NCBI RefSeq assembly: GCF_903946935.1
Contig: NZ_CAJAXH010000071.1
Location: forward strand, 17,137-81,136
Source: an uncultured Thiodictyon sp.
Lineage (GTDB): Bacteria; Pseudomonadota; Gammaproteobacteria; Chromatiales; Chromatiaceae
DNA: 64,000 nucleotides
Reading direction: 5' to 3'
Within the stretch, counting starts at the first letter, position 1, and each line of letters starts with the position of its first letter. A program made the translations under genes and the position numbers. Below, piece after piece: positions 28,433 through 40,410 of this stretch. A model generated the notes under the pieces. The model was given only the letters and a program-made list of their open reading frames with translations, was not told the DNA's origin and made no database searches.

Positions 28433-29682
28433 GGTTGCGCCCCCGCCAGCCGGGCCAACACGGTTGCCTCGGCCGCGCGCAGCAGCTCGTGCAGATCGGC
28501 GCCACGATCGAGCCGCGGGACCTCCTCGCCCGTCACCTCCGGCGGCAGTGCATTGAGTAGGCCGCCCAATTGCGCCTGCGCCAGCTCGGCCAGTGCGGCC
28601 GGGTCGGCATGCAGCGCATCGACCAGCCGGACCAATTCGCCCATCGCATCCTCCCGCCGGGCAATCCGGTCGCGGTCCAGGGGCGGGGTCAGGTCCAGGC
28701 GGACCTGTTCGATCCAGACCTCGGCCGCGGCCACGTCCTGGGCGGCGGCCCGGATGGCGGCGTCCAGGGTGCCGGGGCGGTCGGCCTCCAACGCATAGAG
28801 CCCGGTGCAGCCGGTGAGCGTCACACGCACGGCATGCAGCAGGTCACCGGCGCCCGCCAAGCGGGGGGCCAGCGCCTCGCGGAAGGCTGCGCCCACGGAC
28901 TCCAACCCCTCCATGCCCGTCAGGTCCAGCGTAAGCCGATGCCAGCGCACCAGGTCCAGCGGCACGAATTCGGCGGCGATATGCCCCGCCTCCACCCGCA
29001 CCAGCTCGCAGCCCTTGGTGCCGGTCTCATTCGCATGGCGCCCCTGGAGATTGCCGGGGTAGAGGATCCGCGGGGTTTCCAGCACCTGCTCGCGGCAATG
29101 GACATGGCCCAAGGCCCAGTAGTCGTAGCCCTTGGCGACCAGGGTGTCGACGGTGGTGGGAGCATAGGTGTCGTGGCCGGGCCGCCCGCTCAGGCTGGTG
29201 TGCAGCAGGCCGATGTTGAAGAGCCCCGGCACGGCCTCCGGATAGCTGGGCACCAGGTCCGCATCCTCGGCCCGCTCACGGAAGCTGCGCCCGTGGATCG
29301 CCACCCCTAGTGCGTCCAGGCGCTCGGTATGGGCGCCGCGACTCTTAAACACCATCACATTGGGCGGCAGCGTCAGTTGACGCGAGATGACTCCCTGGGC
29401 ATCGTGATTGCCCTGGACCATGAAGACCCGGATGCCGGCCCGATCCAATCGGACGAGCTGTTCGCGAAAAAAGAGCCCGGTGTGGAAGTCCTGCCAATCG
29501 CCGTCATAGATGTCTCCGGCGAGCAACACAAAGTCCACCGGTTCAGCCAGGGCCAGGTCGATCAGTCGCTCCAGTGCGCCGCGGGTGGCGGTGCGCAGAC
29601 GCTCCAGCGGGGCGCCCGCATAGCGCGTCAAGCCCCGCAAGGGGCTGTCGAGGTGGAGGTCGGCGGCGTGGATAAAGCGCAT
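28429..29682 (-). CDS. YhaO/SbcD-like DNA repair metallophosphoesterase
   Basis: This 417-residue Mre11/SbcD-like nuclease starts at 29682 (MRFIHAADLHLDSPLRGL). The metal motifs occur in order: DLHLD, LLAGDIYDGDW, VQGNHDAQ, LLHTS and GHVHCRE. The C-terminal region (residues ~300-417) is the variable part that binds the partner ATPase. It is cotranslated with the YhaN-like gene through an ATGA overlap. The open frame extends upstream to 29772, but that part overlaps the esterase gene end and lacks family sequence. Confidence 0.93.
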   Translation of the reverse strand: MRFIHAADLHLDSPLRGLTRYAGAPLERLRTATRGALERLIDLALAEPVDFVLLAGDIYDGDWQDFHTGLFFREQLVRLDRAGIRVFMVQGNHDAQGVISRQLTLPPNVMVFKSRGAHTERLDALGVAIHGRSFRERAEDADLVPSYPEAVPGLFNIGLLHTSLSGRPGHDTYAPTTVDTLVAKGYDYWALGHVHCREQVLETPRILYPGNLQGRHANETGTKGCELVRVEAGHIAAEFVPLDLVRWHRLTLDLTGMEGLESVGAAFREALAPRLAGAGDLLHAVRVTLTGCTGLYALEADRPGTLDAAIRAAAQDVAAAEVWIEQVRLDLTPPLDRDRIARREDAMGELVRLVDALHADPAALAELAQAQLGGLLNALPPEVTGEEVPRLDRGADLHELLRAAEATVLARLAGAQP

Positions 29683-29705
29683 GGGTTCAGCCTGAGCACC
29701 AGCCC

Positions 29706-31367
29706 CTAATGGCCCGGCTGAGGATAGGTTCGGTCGAGCAGGTCCGGATAGACCGACCGCCAGAAGCCGCACCGGTGCGCCTGGCCCGCGTCGAACCAGC
29801 CGGTCTTATAGGGCTCCAGCCGCAAGACCGCGTCTGCGTCTGCAAAGGGCGTCCACTGCGGGACGCCGACCGCCGACGGGGTTCCGGTACGGGCAAAGCT
29901 GGTCCAATAGGCCATCATCTGTGCAGCCAGCGCCTGCTGCGATTGAGTCAGCGGGGCGGCGTCGCGTTTCATGGTATTGGAGAAGCCGGGGAACTGATAG
30001 GGCAACTCGGACGAATGCACCGCGCCCATCGCAATCCCCGGGTTGGCCACCACGTCGGGTGGATTGGGATCGGCAAACTCGTATTCATAGACAGGGACGT
30101 ATTGAGCGGCCAGTTGCGCCGTGCGCAGATAGATACAGTGGTTGAGCCCAACCGACGGATTGAAGTCGGACTGCATGGACCCGAGCTGGGACGCCGCGGA
30201 CACGCGATTGTCCAATGGATATTGGGCAGCGACGCGCTCGCTGCGCTCGCCATAGGTCTGCGCCAGGCGTGCGGCGAAATTGTCGCGGGTCGTCAATTGG
30301 CCGGCGATCAGCTCATAGGCGACATACAGTCGCTGCTCCTGGGTATTGCCGCCCTGGATCATGGGCACCCGGACGAACCGGCCGGTGGCCAGCGCCTCGT
30401 CCCCTTGCAGTGGCTGCGAGCGGGTCCCGTAGACGGGGGCGAAGGCCAAGAGGTCAGTGCCCGCCGCCGCGGTCCCGGCCGCAAGCAGGTCGGCCACCGG
30501 CTGCTGGCGCAGGCAGGCGAGCACACCATCGCCCGTACAGCCGCGGATCTCAGCCACCCGCCGGCCGACGCTCTGGGCCGCCACGTCGACGTGACGCAGC
30601 CGGTGCGTACAACCGCCGCTCTGGATAATCGCCTTGTGAAACAGTCCCTGGGTCTGTTCCGGCGCCATCAAGTGCATGCACACGCTGGACGCGCCCGCGG
30701 ATTCGCCGGCGATGGTGACATTGTCCGGATCGCCCCCAAAGGCCGCAATGTTGCGTTGGACCCAGCGCAACGCGGCGCGTTGATCCAACAGACCATAGGC
30801 CCCGTCGGTGTCGGGATCGAATGCCGGGTGGGGCATGAAACCGAAGACCCCGAGACGGTAGTTCATCGACACCACCACCGCGTCACCCGTCTTGGCCAGT
30901 GCGCTGAGGTCGTAGAGCCCGCTGGACCCGCCGACGAAGGCGCCGCCGTGAATCCACACGATGACGGGCCGTCGACCCGCCGGGACCTGTCCGCCGGGCG
31001 CGGGCGTCGTGACGTTGAGATACAGACAGTCCTCGTCGGTACTGTCCTCAGGAATGCCATAGCGCGCCGCCTGGGGACAGAGCCCGCGATAGCGCGTGGC
31101 GTCGAGCACGCCCGACCAGGGCGCGAGCGCCTGCGGCGGCGCCCACCGCCGCTCGCCCACCGGGGGTGCCGCGAAGGGGATACCCTTGAATTCGCGGACG
31201 CCGGCGCCGATGGTCCCCGCCACGGCGCCCGTATCGGTCACGACCACCGACGGGTCCGCCGGGACCGCGCCGGGGTCTTGCGCATGCGCACCGAGGATTC
31301 CAGTCAACAGCAAACACGCCGCCAAGGCCGTCTGGGCCGCTCGACTTAAACCGGATGGGTCATGCAT
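29706..31367 (-). CDS. Type-B carboxylesterase, exported
   Basis: This 553-residue alpha/beta-hydrolase has a signal peptide ending near AHAQ (residue ~30). Oxyanion motif HGGAF (residues 140-144) and nucleophile Ser223 in GESAGA are present. A conserved EDCLYLNV block and a likely catalytic His in VHSSELPYQF are also present. The length and order match the carboxylesterase/lipase type B family. AGGAG lies before ATG 31367. The natural ester substrate cannot be inferred. It converges on the same strand with the yhaON pair, 23 bases upstream of the yhaO start. Confidence 0.93.
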   Translation of the reverse strand: MHDPSGLSRAAQTALAACLLLTGILGAHAQDPGAVPADPSVVVTDTGAVAGTIGAGVREFKGIPFAAPPVGERRWAPPQALAPWSGVLDATRYRGLCPQAARYGIPEDSTDEDCLYLNVTTPAPGGQVPAGRRPVIVWIHGGAFVGGSSGLYDLSALAKTGDAVVVSMNYRLGVFGFMPHPAFDPDTDGAYGLLDQRAALRWVQRNIAAFGGDPDNVTIAGESAGASSVCMHLMAPEQTQGLFHKAIIQSGGCTHRLRHVDVAAQSVGRRVAEIRGCTGDGVLACLRQQPVADLLAAGTAAAGTDLLAFAPVYGTRSQPLQGDEALATGRFVRVPMIQGGNTQEQRLYVAYELIAGQLTTRDNFAARLAQTYGERSERVAAQYPLDNRVSAASQLGSMQSDFNPSVGLNHCIYLRTAQLAAQYVPVYEYEFADPNPPDVVANPGIAMGAVHSSELPYQFPGFSNTMKRDAAPLTQSQQALAAQMMAYWTSFARTGTPSAVGVPQWTPFADADAVLRLEPYKTGWFDAGQAHRCGFWRSVYPDLLDRTYPQPGH

Positions 31368-31518
31368 ATCGGGACTCCTGGGGCATCGAAGTTGCCGCCT
31401 AGTCTACGCCGACGACAACAGACAATGCCCCTAAGGTCAGCGCGATTGGTAGTGGCGGGTTAAAAAAGCTGCCCCGCCATGGGCATCCCCGGGTGGACGG
31501 TCGTGCCGACCGCCCCCC

Positions 31519-32175
31519 TCACTCCGGTGGCTGCGTGAGCACTGACCCCGGGCCTGCACCCTCGCCCCAGGTCTCGAGGTGCCAACCCTCGCCGTCGCAA
31601 TGGAACCAATTGAGCGACCCATTGGGAATCCTGAAATCGCGCGGCGCGCTCAACACCCGGCCGGTGGCGCGGCGATAGACCACGTCGAGCACACCGCTGT
31701 GGCACATCACGGCGACCGTCTGCCCGCGGTGTTGCAGCACCAGCCAGTCGATCCCCGCGGTCACGCGCGCGGCGAAGCGGCACAGTGACTCCCCGGTCTC
31801 AAAGTCGTATTCGGGATCGCGCGCCAGGTAGTGTAGATAGGCGCCCGGATAGCGCTCGGCCCCCTGTGCTGCGGTGAGGCCCTGGAAGATGCCGAAATGG
31901 CGCTCGCGCAATTGGGGCAGCAACCGCACGGCATGACCTTCGCGGTGCGCCAGCACCTGCGCGGTCTCGGTCGCCCGGGCCAGGTCGCTGCTGTAGATCG
32001 CGTGGAAGCGCTGGTGCGCCAGCTTGAGGGCCAACGCCTGGGCCTGCGCGCCCCCGGCGGCGTTGAGCGGGATATCGGTATGACCCTGGATGCGCCCTTG
32101 CGCATTCCACTCGGTCTCACCGTGGCGGATGATGCAGAGACGCGTCGGGACCGGTTGGGAAGGCCGCGTGGACAT
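31519..32175 (-). CDS. Histidine phosphatase family protein (phosphoglycerate-mutase-like)
   Basis: This 218-residue protein has the RHGETEWN phosphohistidine motif (His18), the YSSDLARATETAQ segment, the acid in LRERHFGIFQGL and the second histidine in VMCHSGVLDVV. It is close to GpmB/CobC-type enzymes, so alpha-ribazole phosphatase or a broad-specificity phosphatase are possible. The start at 32175 (MSTRPSQ) removes a nonconserved extension. A REP pair separates it from lysS. Confidence 0.9.
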   Translation of the reverse strand: MSTRPSQPVPTRLCIIRHGETEWNAQGRIQGHTDIPLNAAGGAQAQALALKLAHQRFHAIYSSDLARATETAQVLAHREGHAVRLLPQLRERHFGIFQGLTAAQGAERYPGAYLHYLARDPEYDFETGESLCRFAARVTAGIDWLVLQHRGQTVAVMCHSGVLDVVYRRATGRVLSAPRDFRIPNGSLNWFHCDGEGWHLETWGEGAGPGSVLTQPPE

Positions 32176-32289
32176 GGCGATTTTGGTGGGCAAGTGTAAG
32201 GCTTTGCTGGGCGGACGGCTATGACCGCCATGCAGTGTTGCCACCCCCTCCGGCTGAAGCCTCGACTGTTGCATGCAGGTCGCGCAGCG

Positions 32290-32362
32290 ACCTCGTGGGA
32301 GCGGCTTCAGCCGCGACGGGGCGCGGCACTGCCGCGCGTCGCGGCTGAAGCCGCTCCCACGG
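32290..32362. repeat. Inverted REP pair (BIME-like) downstream of lysS
   Basis: GTGGGAGCGGCTTCAGCCGC (from 32295) and its inverse GCGGCTGAAGCCGCTCCCAC (to 32360) face each other across about 20 bases, giving both intra-unit and inter-unit stems. The same unit occurs at 41413-41435 and, diverged, at 57984-58034. Such pairs are the usual substrates of RAYT transposases, and one is encoded at 35175. Confidence 0.85.
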
Positions 32363-32379
32363 TGGACGATTTGCGGCGA

Positions 32380-33915
32380 CTAATCCTCCGGCCGCATGTG
32401 CGGGAAGAGCAGGACATCGCGAATGGAGGGCGAGTCGGTAAAGAGCATCACCAACCGGTCGATGCCGATGCCCTCCCCCGCCGTGGGCGGCAGGCCATAT
32501 TCCAGGGCGCGGATGTAGTCGGCGTCATAGAACATGGCCTCGTCATCGCCGGCATCCTTTTGCGCCACCTGTTCGCGGAAGCGCTCGGCTTGGTCCTCGG
32601 CGTCGTTCAGCTCGGAGAAGCCATTGGCGATCTCGCGTCCGCCGATGAAGAACTCGAAGCGGTCGGTTACCAGCGGGTTCTGGTCATTACGACGCGCCAG
32701 CGGTGAGACCTCGGTGGGATATTCGGTGATGAAGGTGGGGGCAATGAGCTGGTGCTCGCCGGTCTGCTCGAAGATCTCGATATGGATGCGGCCAAGCCCC
32801 CAGTCGTCCTTGGGCTTAATCCCTAAGGTCGCGGCGCTGCGGCGAGCGGCGTCCAGGTCGTCGATGTCCGCCGGCGTAAACTGCGGGTTGAAGCGCAGGA
32901 CCGCCTCGCGCACCGTCAGCCGTTCGAAGGGCTGGCCGAAGTCGAAGGCAGTGCCCTGGTAATTGAAGGTGGTGCTACCGATGACCGTCTCGGCCATGCC
33001 GCGCAGCAGGTCTTCGGTGAGATCCATCAGGTCGCGGTAATCGGCATAGGCCTGATAGAACTCCAGCATGGTGAATTCGGGGTTGTGCCGGGTCGACAGC
33101 CCCTCATTGCGGAAGTTGCGGTTGATCTCATAGACCCGCTCGAAACCGCCGACCACCAGCCGCTTGAGATACAACTCCGGCGCAATCCGCAGATACAGCT
33201 TCATGTCGAGCGCGTTGTGATGGGTGACGAAGGGACGCGCAACGGCGCCACCCGGGATCACGTGCATCATCGGCGTCTCGACCTCAAGGAAGGCACGCTC
33301 ATTGAGATAGCCGCGGATATAGGCGATGATAGCAATGCGGGTGCGGAAGGTAGCGCGGGTGGACTCATTGACGATCAGGTCGACATAGCGCTGGCGGTAG
33401 CGGGTCTCCATATCCGCCAGCCCATGCCACTTCTCAGGCAACGGCCGCAGGGCCTTGGTGAGCAGGCGAATGGATTCGCAACGCACCGACAGCTCGCCGG
33501 TCTTGGTCTTGAACAGGGTGCCTTCACAGCCGACGATATCGCCGATGTCGAGCTCGTGCTTATAGCCGGCATAGGCCACTTCGCCAAGCGCCTCACGGGT
33601 CACGAAGAGCTGGATACGCCCGGACATATCCTGCAGGTGCGAAAAACTCGCCTTGCCCATCACCCGGCGGCTCATCAGCCGACCGGCCACGGCGACCCGC
33701 ACCGGCGTATCATTCGCGGCCCCGGCCGGCCAATACTCATACTCGGCATGGAGATCAGCGGCCAGCGCATCGCGCCGAAAATCGTTCGGGAAGGCCTCAC
33801 CGCTGGCCCGCAACGCGGTGAGCTTCTCGCGCCGCTGGGCGATCAGCTTGTTGTCGTCCTGGCCGTGCTCCGCCGCGAGCGCCGCGGTTGCCGCTGCGTC
33901 AATTTCCTCATGCAT
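32380..33915 (-). CDS. lysS: Lysyl-tRNA synthetase, class II
   Basis: This 511-residue cytoplasmic enzyme charges tRNA-Lys. It has an N-terminal OB-fold anticodon-binding domain ([23 protein letters not shown]) and class II motifs: motif 1 near [21 protein letters not shown], motif 2 [27 protein letters not shown], and motif 3 [18 protein letters not shown] at 33915 has GGAG at a nine-base spacing and is preferred to the GTG two codons upstream. It follows prfB by 19 bases, the classic prfB-lysS operon. Confidence 0.98.
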   Translation of the reverse strand: MHEEIDAAATAALAAEHGQDDNKLIAQRREKLTALRASGEAFPNDFRRDALAADLHAEYEYWPAGAANDTPVRVAVAGRLMSRRVMGKASFSHLQDMSGRIQLFVTREALGEVAYAGYKHELDIGDIVGCEGTLFKTKTGELSVRCESIRLLTKALRPLPEKWHGLADMETRYRQRYVDLIVNESTRATFRTRIAIIAYIRGYLNERAFLEVETPMMHVIPGGAVARPFVTHHNALDMKLYLRIAPELYLKRLVVGGFERVYEINRNFRNEGLSTRHNPEFTMLEFYQAYADYRDLMDLTEDLLRGMAETVIGSTTFNYQGTAFDFGQPFERLTVREAVLRFNPQFTPADIDDLDAARRSAATLGIKPKDDWGLGRIHIEIFEQTGEHQLIAPTFITEYPTEVSPLARRNDQNPLVTDRFEFFIGGREIANGFSELNDAEDQAERFREQVAQKDAGDDEAMFYDADYIRALEYGLPPTAGEGIGIDRLVMLFTDSPSIRDVLLFPHMRPED

Positions 33916-33934
33916 CGCCACTCACTCCGTCCGG

Positions 33935-35033
33935 TTACAGGCCGCTCTTCAGGCTTGCTTCAATAAAGGGATCGAGATTGCCATCGAGCACCCCTTGGGT
34001 GTTGGCAATCTCCACATTGGTGCGCAGGTCCTTGATCCGGGACTGATCCAGCACATAGGAGCGGATCTGGCTACCCCAGCCGATATCGGACTTGCTGTCC
34101 TCGACGATCTGCTGGGCGGCGCGCCGCTTCTGCATCTCGAACTCGTAGAGCTTGGCCTTGAGCTGCTTCATGGCCTGGTCCTTGTTCTTGTGCTGCGAGC
34201 GCTCGTTTTGGCACTGGACCACGATGTTGGTCGGGTTGTGGGTGATGCGTACGGCGGACTCGGTGCGGTTGACGTGCTGGCCGCCGGCCCCGCTTGCCCG
34301 GTAGACGTCGATGCGCAGGTCCGCCGGGTTGATCTCCACCTCCACCGTGTCGTCGATCTCCGGGGAGACGAACACCGACGCAAAGGAGGTGTGACGGCGG
34401 TTGCCGGAGTCGAAGGGCGACTTGCGCACCAAACGATGGACGCCGATCTCGGTCCGCAGCCAGCCGAAGCAATACTCCCCTTGGAAGTGGATGGTGGCGG
34501 ACTTGATGCCGGCCACCTCGCCCTCGGAAACCTCCAGCAGTTCAGTCTTGAAGCCGCGCCGCTCGCCCCAACGCAGGTACATACGCAGCAGCATCTCGGC
34601 CCAGTCCTGGGCCTCGGTCCCGCCGGAGCCGGCCTGGATGTCGACATAGGCGTTCTTGTCATCCATGGGGTTTGAGAACATGCGACGGAACTCAAGGCCA
34701 GCCACCCGCACCTCACAGCGGTCCAGGTCGCGGAGCAGGTCGGTCGCGGTCGCCTCGTCGTCTTCCTCGGCGGCCAGGGCCAACAGGTCATCGGCATCGG
34801 TTAGGGCGGCCTCCATGTCGTCCACGGTCAGCACGACCGCCTCCAGGGCTGCGCGCTCCCGGCCGAGGGTCTGGGCGCGCTCGGGATCGTTCCAGACCTG
34901 GGGGTCGGCGAGCTCGCCCAAGACCTCAGTCAGCCGCTCCTGGCGTTCCGCGTAGTCAAAGATACCCCCTAAGGGACGCTACGCGCCCCTTCAGGTCATT
35001 GATCTGGTGGGCGATCGGGTTGATGTCGAGCAT
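33935..35033 (-). CDS. prfB: Peptide chain release factor 2, with programmed +1 frameshift
   Basis: The gene starts at 35033 ([20 protein letters not shown]). It reads 25 codons to an in-frame TGA (34958-34956) and continues in the +1 frame, giving 365 residues as in E. coli RF2. The slip site is AGGGGGTATCTTTGAC: an internal Shine-Dalgarno-like AGGGGG, then CTT TGA C. The body carries the SPF codon-recognition motif (KSPFDSG) and the catalytic GGQ ([15 protein letters not shown]). Frameshifting autoregulates RF2 level. The coordinates include the frameshift, so the length is not a multiple of three. Confidence 0.98.
34954..34972 (-). promoter_or_regulatory. prfB programmed +1 frameshift signal
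   Basis: On the minus strand AGGGGGTATCTTTGAC shows the RF2 autoregulatory signal: the anti-SD-pairing purine run three bases before the CTT slip codon, followed by TGA in poor context (C next). It is codon 26 of prfB. Confidence 0.96.
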
Positions 35034-35174
35034 GATTCACTCCGGTGGGTCGAACCGCTAAGTATACGTGCAGCGAGTGGTTTCGCGCCACGGAAAGCGC
35101 CAACACTAAACCGACAGAGTGCCACGGTCGGCTATACTCAGTCCCATGCCAATCAACCGTATCCGACCCTAATC

Positions 35175-35891
35175 ATGGCACGCCTACCTCGCTTTGTCCT
35201 ACCCGGCTTCCCCCAGAACGTGATCCAACGCGGCAACAATCGCCAGCAGATCCTGTTCAAGGAGGAGGACTACTGGTTTCTGCGGGAGAAGATCGGCACT
35301 GCCGCGGCGAAATTTGACTGTAAAATTCACGCCTATGTCTTGATGCCCAACCATTTTCATCTACTCCTGACCCCGTTGAGCGAGGACGGCATCGGCAAGA
35401 TGATGCAGTATGTCGGGCGCTACTATGTCCAGTATTTCAACGAAGGCAACGACCGCACGGGCACCCTGTGGGAGGGCCGCTATCGCGCCACCCTGCTCGA
35501 CCCCGCCGACTGGCTGATCCCGGTCAGCCAGTATGTGGAGAACAACCCGGTGCGCGCCGGACTGGTCAGCGACCCCGCCGACTACCCCTGGTCCAGTTTC
35601 GCGGCCAACGCCAACGGCGCCGAGGACCCCATGGTAACCCCACACGCCGCCTATGAGCGCTTGGGCCGCAGCCCGAAAACGCGCCAGGCGGCCTACGCCA
35701 AGGGGTTCAAGACACCCCTGGACGAGCCCAGATTGACCCGCATCCGCGACGCGACCAACAAGGCCTGGGTGCTCGGCGATCCCGCCTTCTGCAACCTGGT
35801 GGAGGAGCGGTTGAACCGGCGCGCCACCCCCCGGGCACGCGGCGGCGACCGGCGCTCCGCCGCTTACCGGGAGGCCGCCGGGCGCGCCTGA
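35175..35891 (+). CDS. REP-associated tyrosine transposase (RAYT)
   Basis: This 238-residue Y1-HUH protein of the IS200-like TnpA_REP family shows the N-terminal PRFVLPGFPQNVIQRGNN, the HUH pair in LMPNHFHLLL, and the helix MMQYVGRYYVQYFN, which contains the candidate catalytic tyrosine. TGTLWEGRYRATLLD and YVENNPVRAGLV follow, as does the terminal W-S-S region (YPWSSF). RAYTs are single-copy genes that mobilise REP palindromes and are not flanked by IS ends. Several REP units lie in this window. ATG 35175 is used because the conserved domain begins there. Confidence 0.94.
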   Translation: MARLPRFVLPGFPQNVIQRGNNRQQILFKEEDYWFLREKIGTAAAKFDCKIHAYVLMPNHFHLLLTPLSEDGIGKMMQYVGRYYVQYFNEGNDRTGTLWEGRYRATLLDPADWLIPVSQYVENNPVRAGLVSDPADYPWSSFAANANGAEDPMVTPHAAYERLGRSPKTRQAAYAKGFKTPLDEPRLTRIRDATNKAWVLGDPAFCNLVEERLNRRATPRARGGDRRSAAYREAAGRA

Positions 35892-35912
35892 GCGAGCCCG
35901 GGGAACCGCGTC

Positions 35913-36488
35913 ATGACACCCGAGGCGATCGCCGCCGTCTTCCACCTCTATGACGTGCCCCTGTGGCTGGTTACCGCCAGTCACGCCGGCCGCCGGGGCG
36001 GTCTGATCGCCACCTCGGCGGTACGCGCGTCCATCGTCGCCGAGTTGCCGCGGATGCTGATCGCCATCGCCCGGCAGCACCACACCTGGGGCCTCATCGA
36101 GGCCAGCGGGCGCTTTGCACTGCATCTGCTGGCGGAGTCCGATCTGGACGCGGTCTGGCGCTTCGGTCTCCAGAGCGGTCATCAGGTCGAGAAGTTCGCG
36201 GACCTGCCGACGCTCAACACGCCCGACGGCAACCCCCGCTACCCCGGTTGCGCGGCCTGGCTCGACTGCCGGGTGGAGGAGCGTCTGGAGATCGGCGACC
36301 GCAGCGTCTATCTGGCCCAGGTCACCGGGGGCGAGGTGTGCGGCGAGGCACCGGTGCTTGGCGTCGCGGACCTGCTGCGCGCCGCCCCGCCAGCGCAGCG
36401 CGCAACGCTCGATCGACTCTATGCCGTGGATGCCGCCAGCGACGCCGCCGCCATCCGCGCCTGGCGCCAGGCCAAGGGATCACCGTGA
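35913..36488 (+). CDS. Flavin reductase-like FMN-binding protein
   Basis: This 191-residue protein has the split-barrel flavin-reductase pattern. VPLWLVTASHAGRRGGLIATSAVRASI matches the N-terminal FMN-binding strand region, followed by RMLIAIARQHHTWGLIEASGRFALHLL and an acidic VYLAQVTGGEV strand. It probably binds FMN and may act as an NAD(P)H:flavin oxidoreductase. It follows the RAYT after 21 bases, though the two are probably unrelated functionally. Confidence 0.85.
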   Translation: MTPEAIAAVFHLYDVPLWLVTASHAGRRGGLIATSAVRASIVAELPRMLIAIARQHHTWGLIEASGRFALHLLAESDLDAVWRFGLQSGHQVEKFADLPTLNTPDGNPRYPGCAAWLDCRVEERLEIGDRSVYLAQVTGGEVCGEAPVLGVADLLRAAPPAQRATLDRLYAVDAASDAAAIRAWRQAKGSP

Positions 36489-36514
36489 GAGTCGCGCCGG
36501 GAGCGCGCTCCAAT
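36483..36514 (+). repeat. CGTGARAGTCGCGCCGGGAG dispersed repeat, copy 1
   Basis: CCGTGAGAGTCGCGCCGGGA then GCGCGCTCCAAT, followed by G/C runs, matches the inverse complement of 56432-56463 at all but two or three positions. The unit overlaps the stop codon of the flavin-reductase-like gene. The remaining bases up to 36603 hold no gene. Confidence 0.7.
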
Positions 36515-36603
36515 CCCCCCGCTTTTTTGTGGGGCGGGGTGGGGGAGCGCCCGGCATGAAGCGGTCGATTACGCGACGGTCGCGATGATCTCGCCGACTA
36601 GAC

Positions 36604-39213
<2,610 letters not shown>

Positions 39214-39242
39214 CGACTGTCTCCGGAGCTTTAACCTGAAAA

Positions 39243-39325
39243 GAATCTCTGTCCGCAAATGAACGCAAAAAACGCAAAAAAAACGTCCGCAAATCAACGC
39301 GAATCAACGCGAAGAGACGGCCTGG
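39243..39325. repeat. GCGTTCATTTGCG-type repeat upstream of clpB
   Basis: CTGTCCGCAAATGAACGCAA then AAAACGCAAAAAAAACGTCC, then GCAAATCAACGCGAATCAAC, is a tandem set of the (T)CCGCAAATNAACGC unit. The same family occurs at 6661-6826 and 11905-11940. It occupies most of the spacer between clpB and the parvulin gene. Confidence 0.75.
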
Positions 39326-39366
39326 GCGTCGAGCGTGCCGACTCGACGCTCCAGGCCGGGCGGCCC

Positions 39367-40410
39367 TTATTTGGGCGTCTCGATCGTGGCCGTCTTCTTT
39401 AATTCCTGCACCTTGGCCATGACCTGTTCCTTGGTTTGCACATCCTTCAGATACTGTTCGATCTTACCCTTGACCTGATCGAATGGCAGGACACCGGCCG
39501 CGGTCTTACCCGTCGTCTTGATGATGTGATAGCCAAACTGAGTCTCAACGACACCGCTCACTTCACCCGGCTTGAGGGTAAAGGCGACATCCTCGAACGG
39601 TTTGACCGTCTGGCCCCGAGCGAGCTCACCCAAATCGCCACCCTGTGGGGCACTGGGGCAACTGGACTCTTTCTTGGCCAGTTCGGCAAAGTCGGCACCG
39701 CCAGTGACCTGCTTAAGGATACCCTCGGCCTTCTCTTTCGCCTTCTGCTTCTCTTCGGGCGTGGCCTTGGGATCGACCCCGATTAGTATATGGCTGGCAT
39801 GGATTGATTCAGGCGTCTTGAACTTGTCAAGATTCTCGTCATAGAACTTCTTCGCCTGCTCTTCGGTGATCGTGATCTTGGAAGAGACCTCCTTCTCGAT
39901 GTATGAGCTGATCACGACATCGCGCTGCATAAAGTCCTTGAGGTCCTGCTCCGTGATCCCGTTGGCGACGAGTGCCTTATCAAACTCTTCGGGGCTGGGG
40001 AACTGGGCCTTGGCCGCCGCCAGTTGATCCTCGACCTTCTTGTCGAGGTCGGCGGGCGACTCCTTCTTGGCCGCCTGATACAGCAGTTCCTCAGAGATCA
40101 TCTGGTTGAGCGCCGCCTCCTCCATCTTCTTTTTCTGGGCGGGGTCTGTGGGGGCCTGCGTGTGGGACTGACCCAGCAGCGCCTCGGTGGCACGGTCCAG
40201 TTCGGCTCGGGTAATCGCCGCGCCGTTGACCGTAACTATGACCTGGGCGGGGTCAGCGGCAGGCGCCGCCGGCGCGGCGGGTGCGGCAGGCGCCGCGGCA
40301 GGGGCCGCAACCGCCTCCTTAGGCGGCGCATCGGCGGCAGCGGCGATGCCTGCGCCGCTCAGGGTCGCCGTCAAGGCGGTCACTGCAATCAATCCGGTGG
40401 TGGAACGCAT
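39367..40410 (-). CDS. Periplasmic parvulin-type peptidylprolyl isomerase
   Basis: This 347-residue protein has a signal peptide (residues ~1-27, GLIAVTALTATLSGAGIAAA) and an Ala/Pro-rich linker (~30-55). A SurA/PrsA-like N-terminal chaperone region follows (VNGAAITRAELDRATEALL, MISEELLYQAAKKE). The rotamase domain has SIHASHILIGVDPKATPEEK, SSCPSAPQGGDLGELARGQTVKPFEDVAFTLKPGEVSGVVETQFGYHIIK. It probably assists folding of exported proteins. The start at 40410 has GGAG nine bases upstream. Confidence 0.95.
   Translation of the reverse strand: MRSTTGLIAVTALTATLSGAGIAAAADAPPKEAVAAPAAAPAAPAAPAAPAADPAQVIVTVNGAAITRAELDRATEALLGQSHTQAPTDPAQKKKMEEAALNQMISEELLYQAAKKESPADLDKKVEDQLAAAKAQFPSPEEFDKALVANGITEQDLKDFMQRDVVISSYIEKEVSSKITITEEQAKKFYDENLDKFKTPESIHASHILIGVDPKATPEEKQKAKEKAEGILKQVTGGADFAELAKKESSCPSAPQGGDLGELARGQTVKPFEDVAFTLKPGEVSGVVETQFGYHIIKTTGKTAAGVLPFDQVKGKIEQYLKDVQTKEQVMAKVQELKKTATIETPK

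Noticed and set aside
36515..36545. Terminator for the flavin-reductase-like gene (CCCCCCGC-TTTTTT-GTGGGGCGGGG)
   Set aside because: The T run lies in the loop, not after a stem, so it does not meet the Rho-independent pattern.
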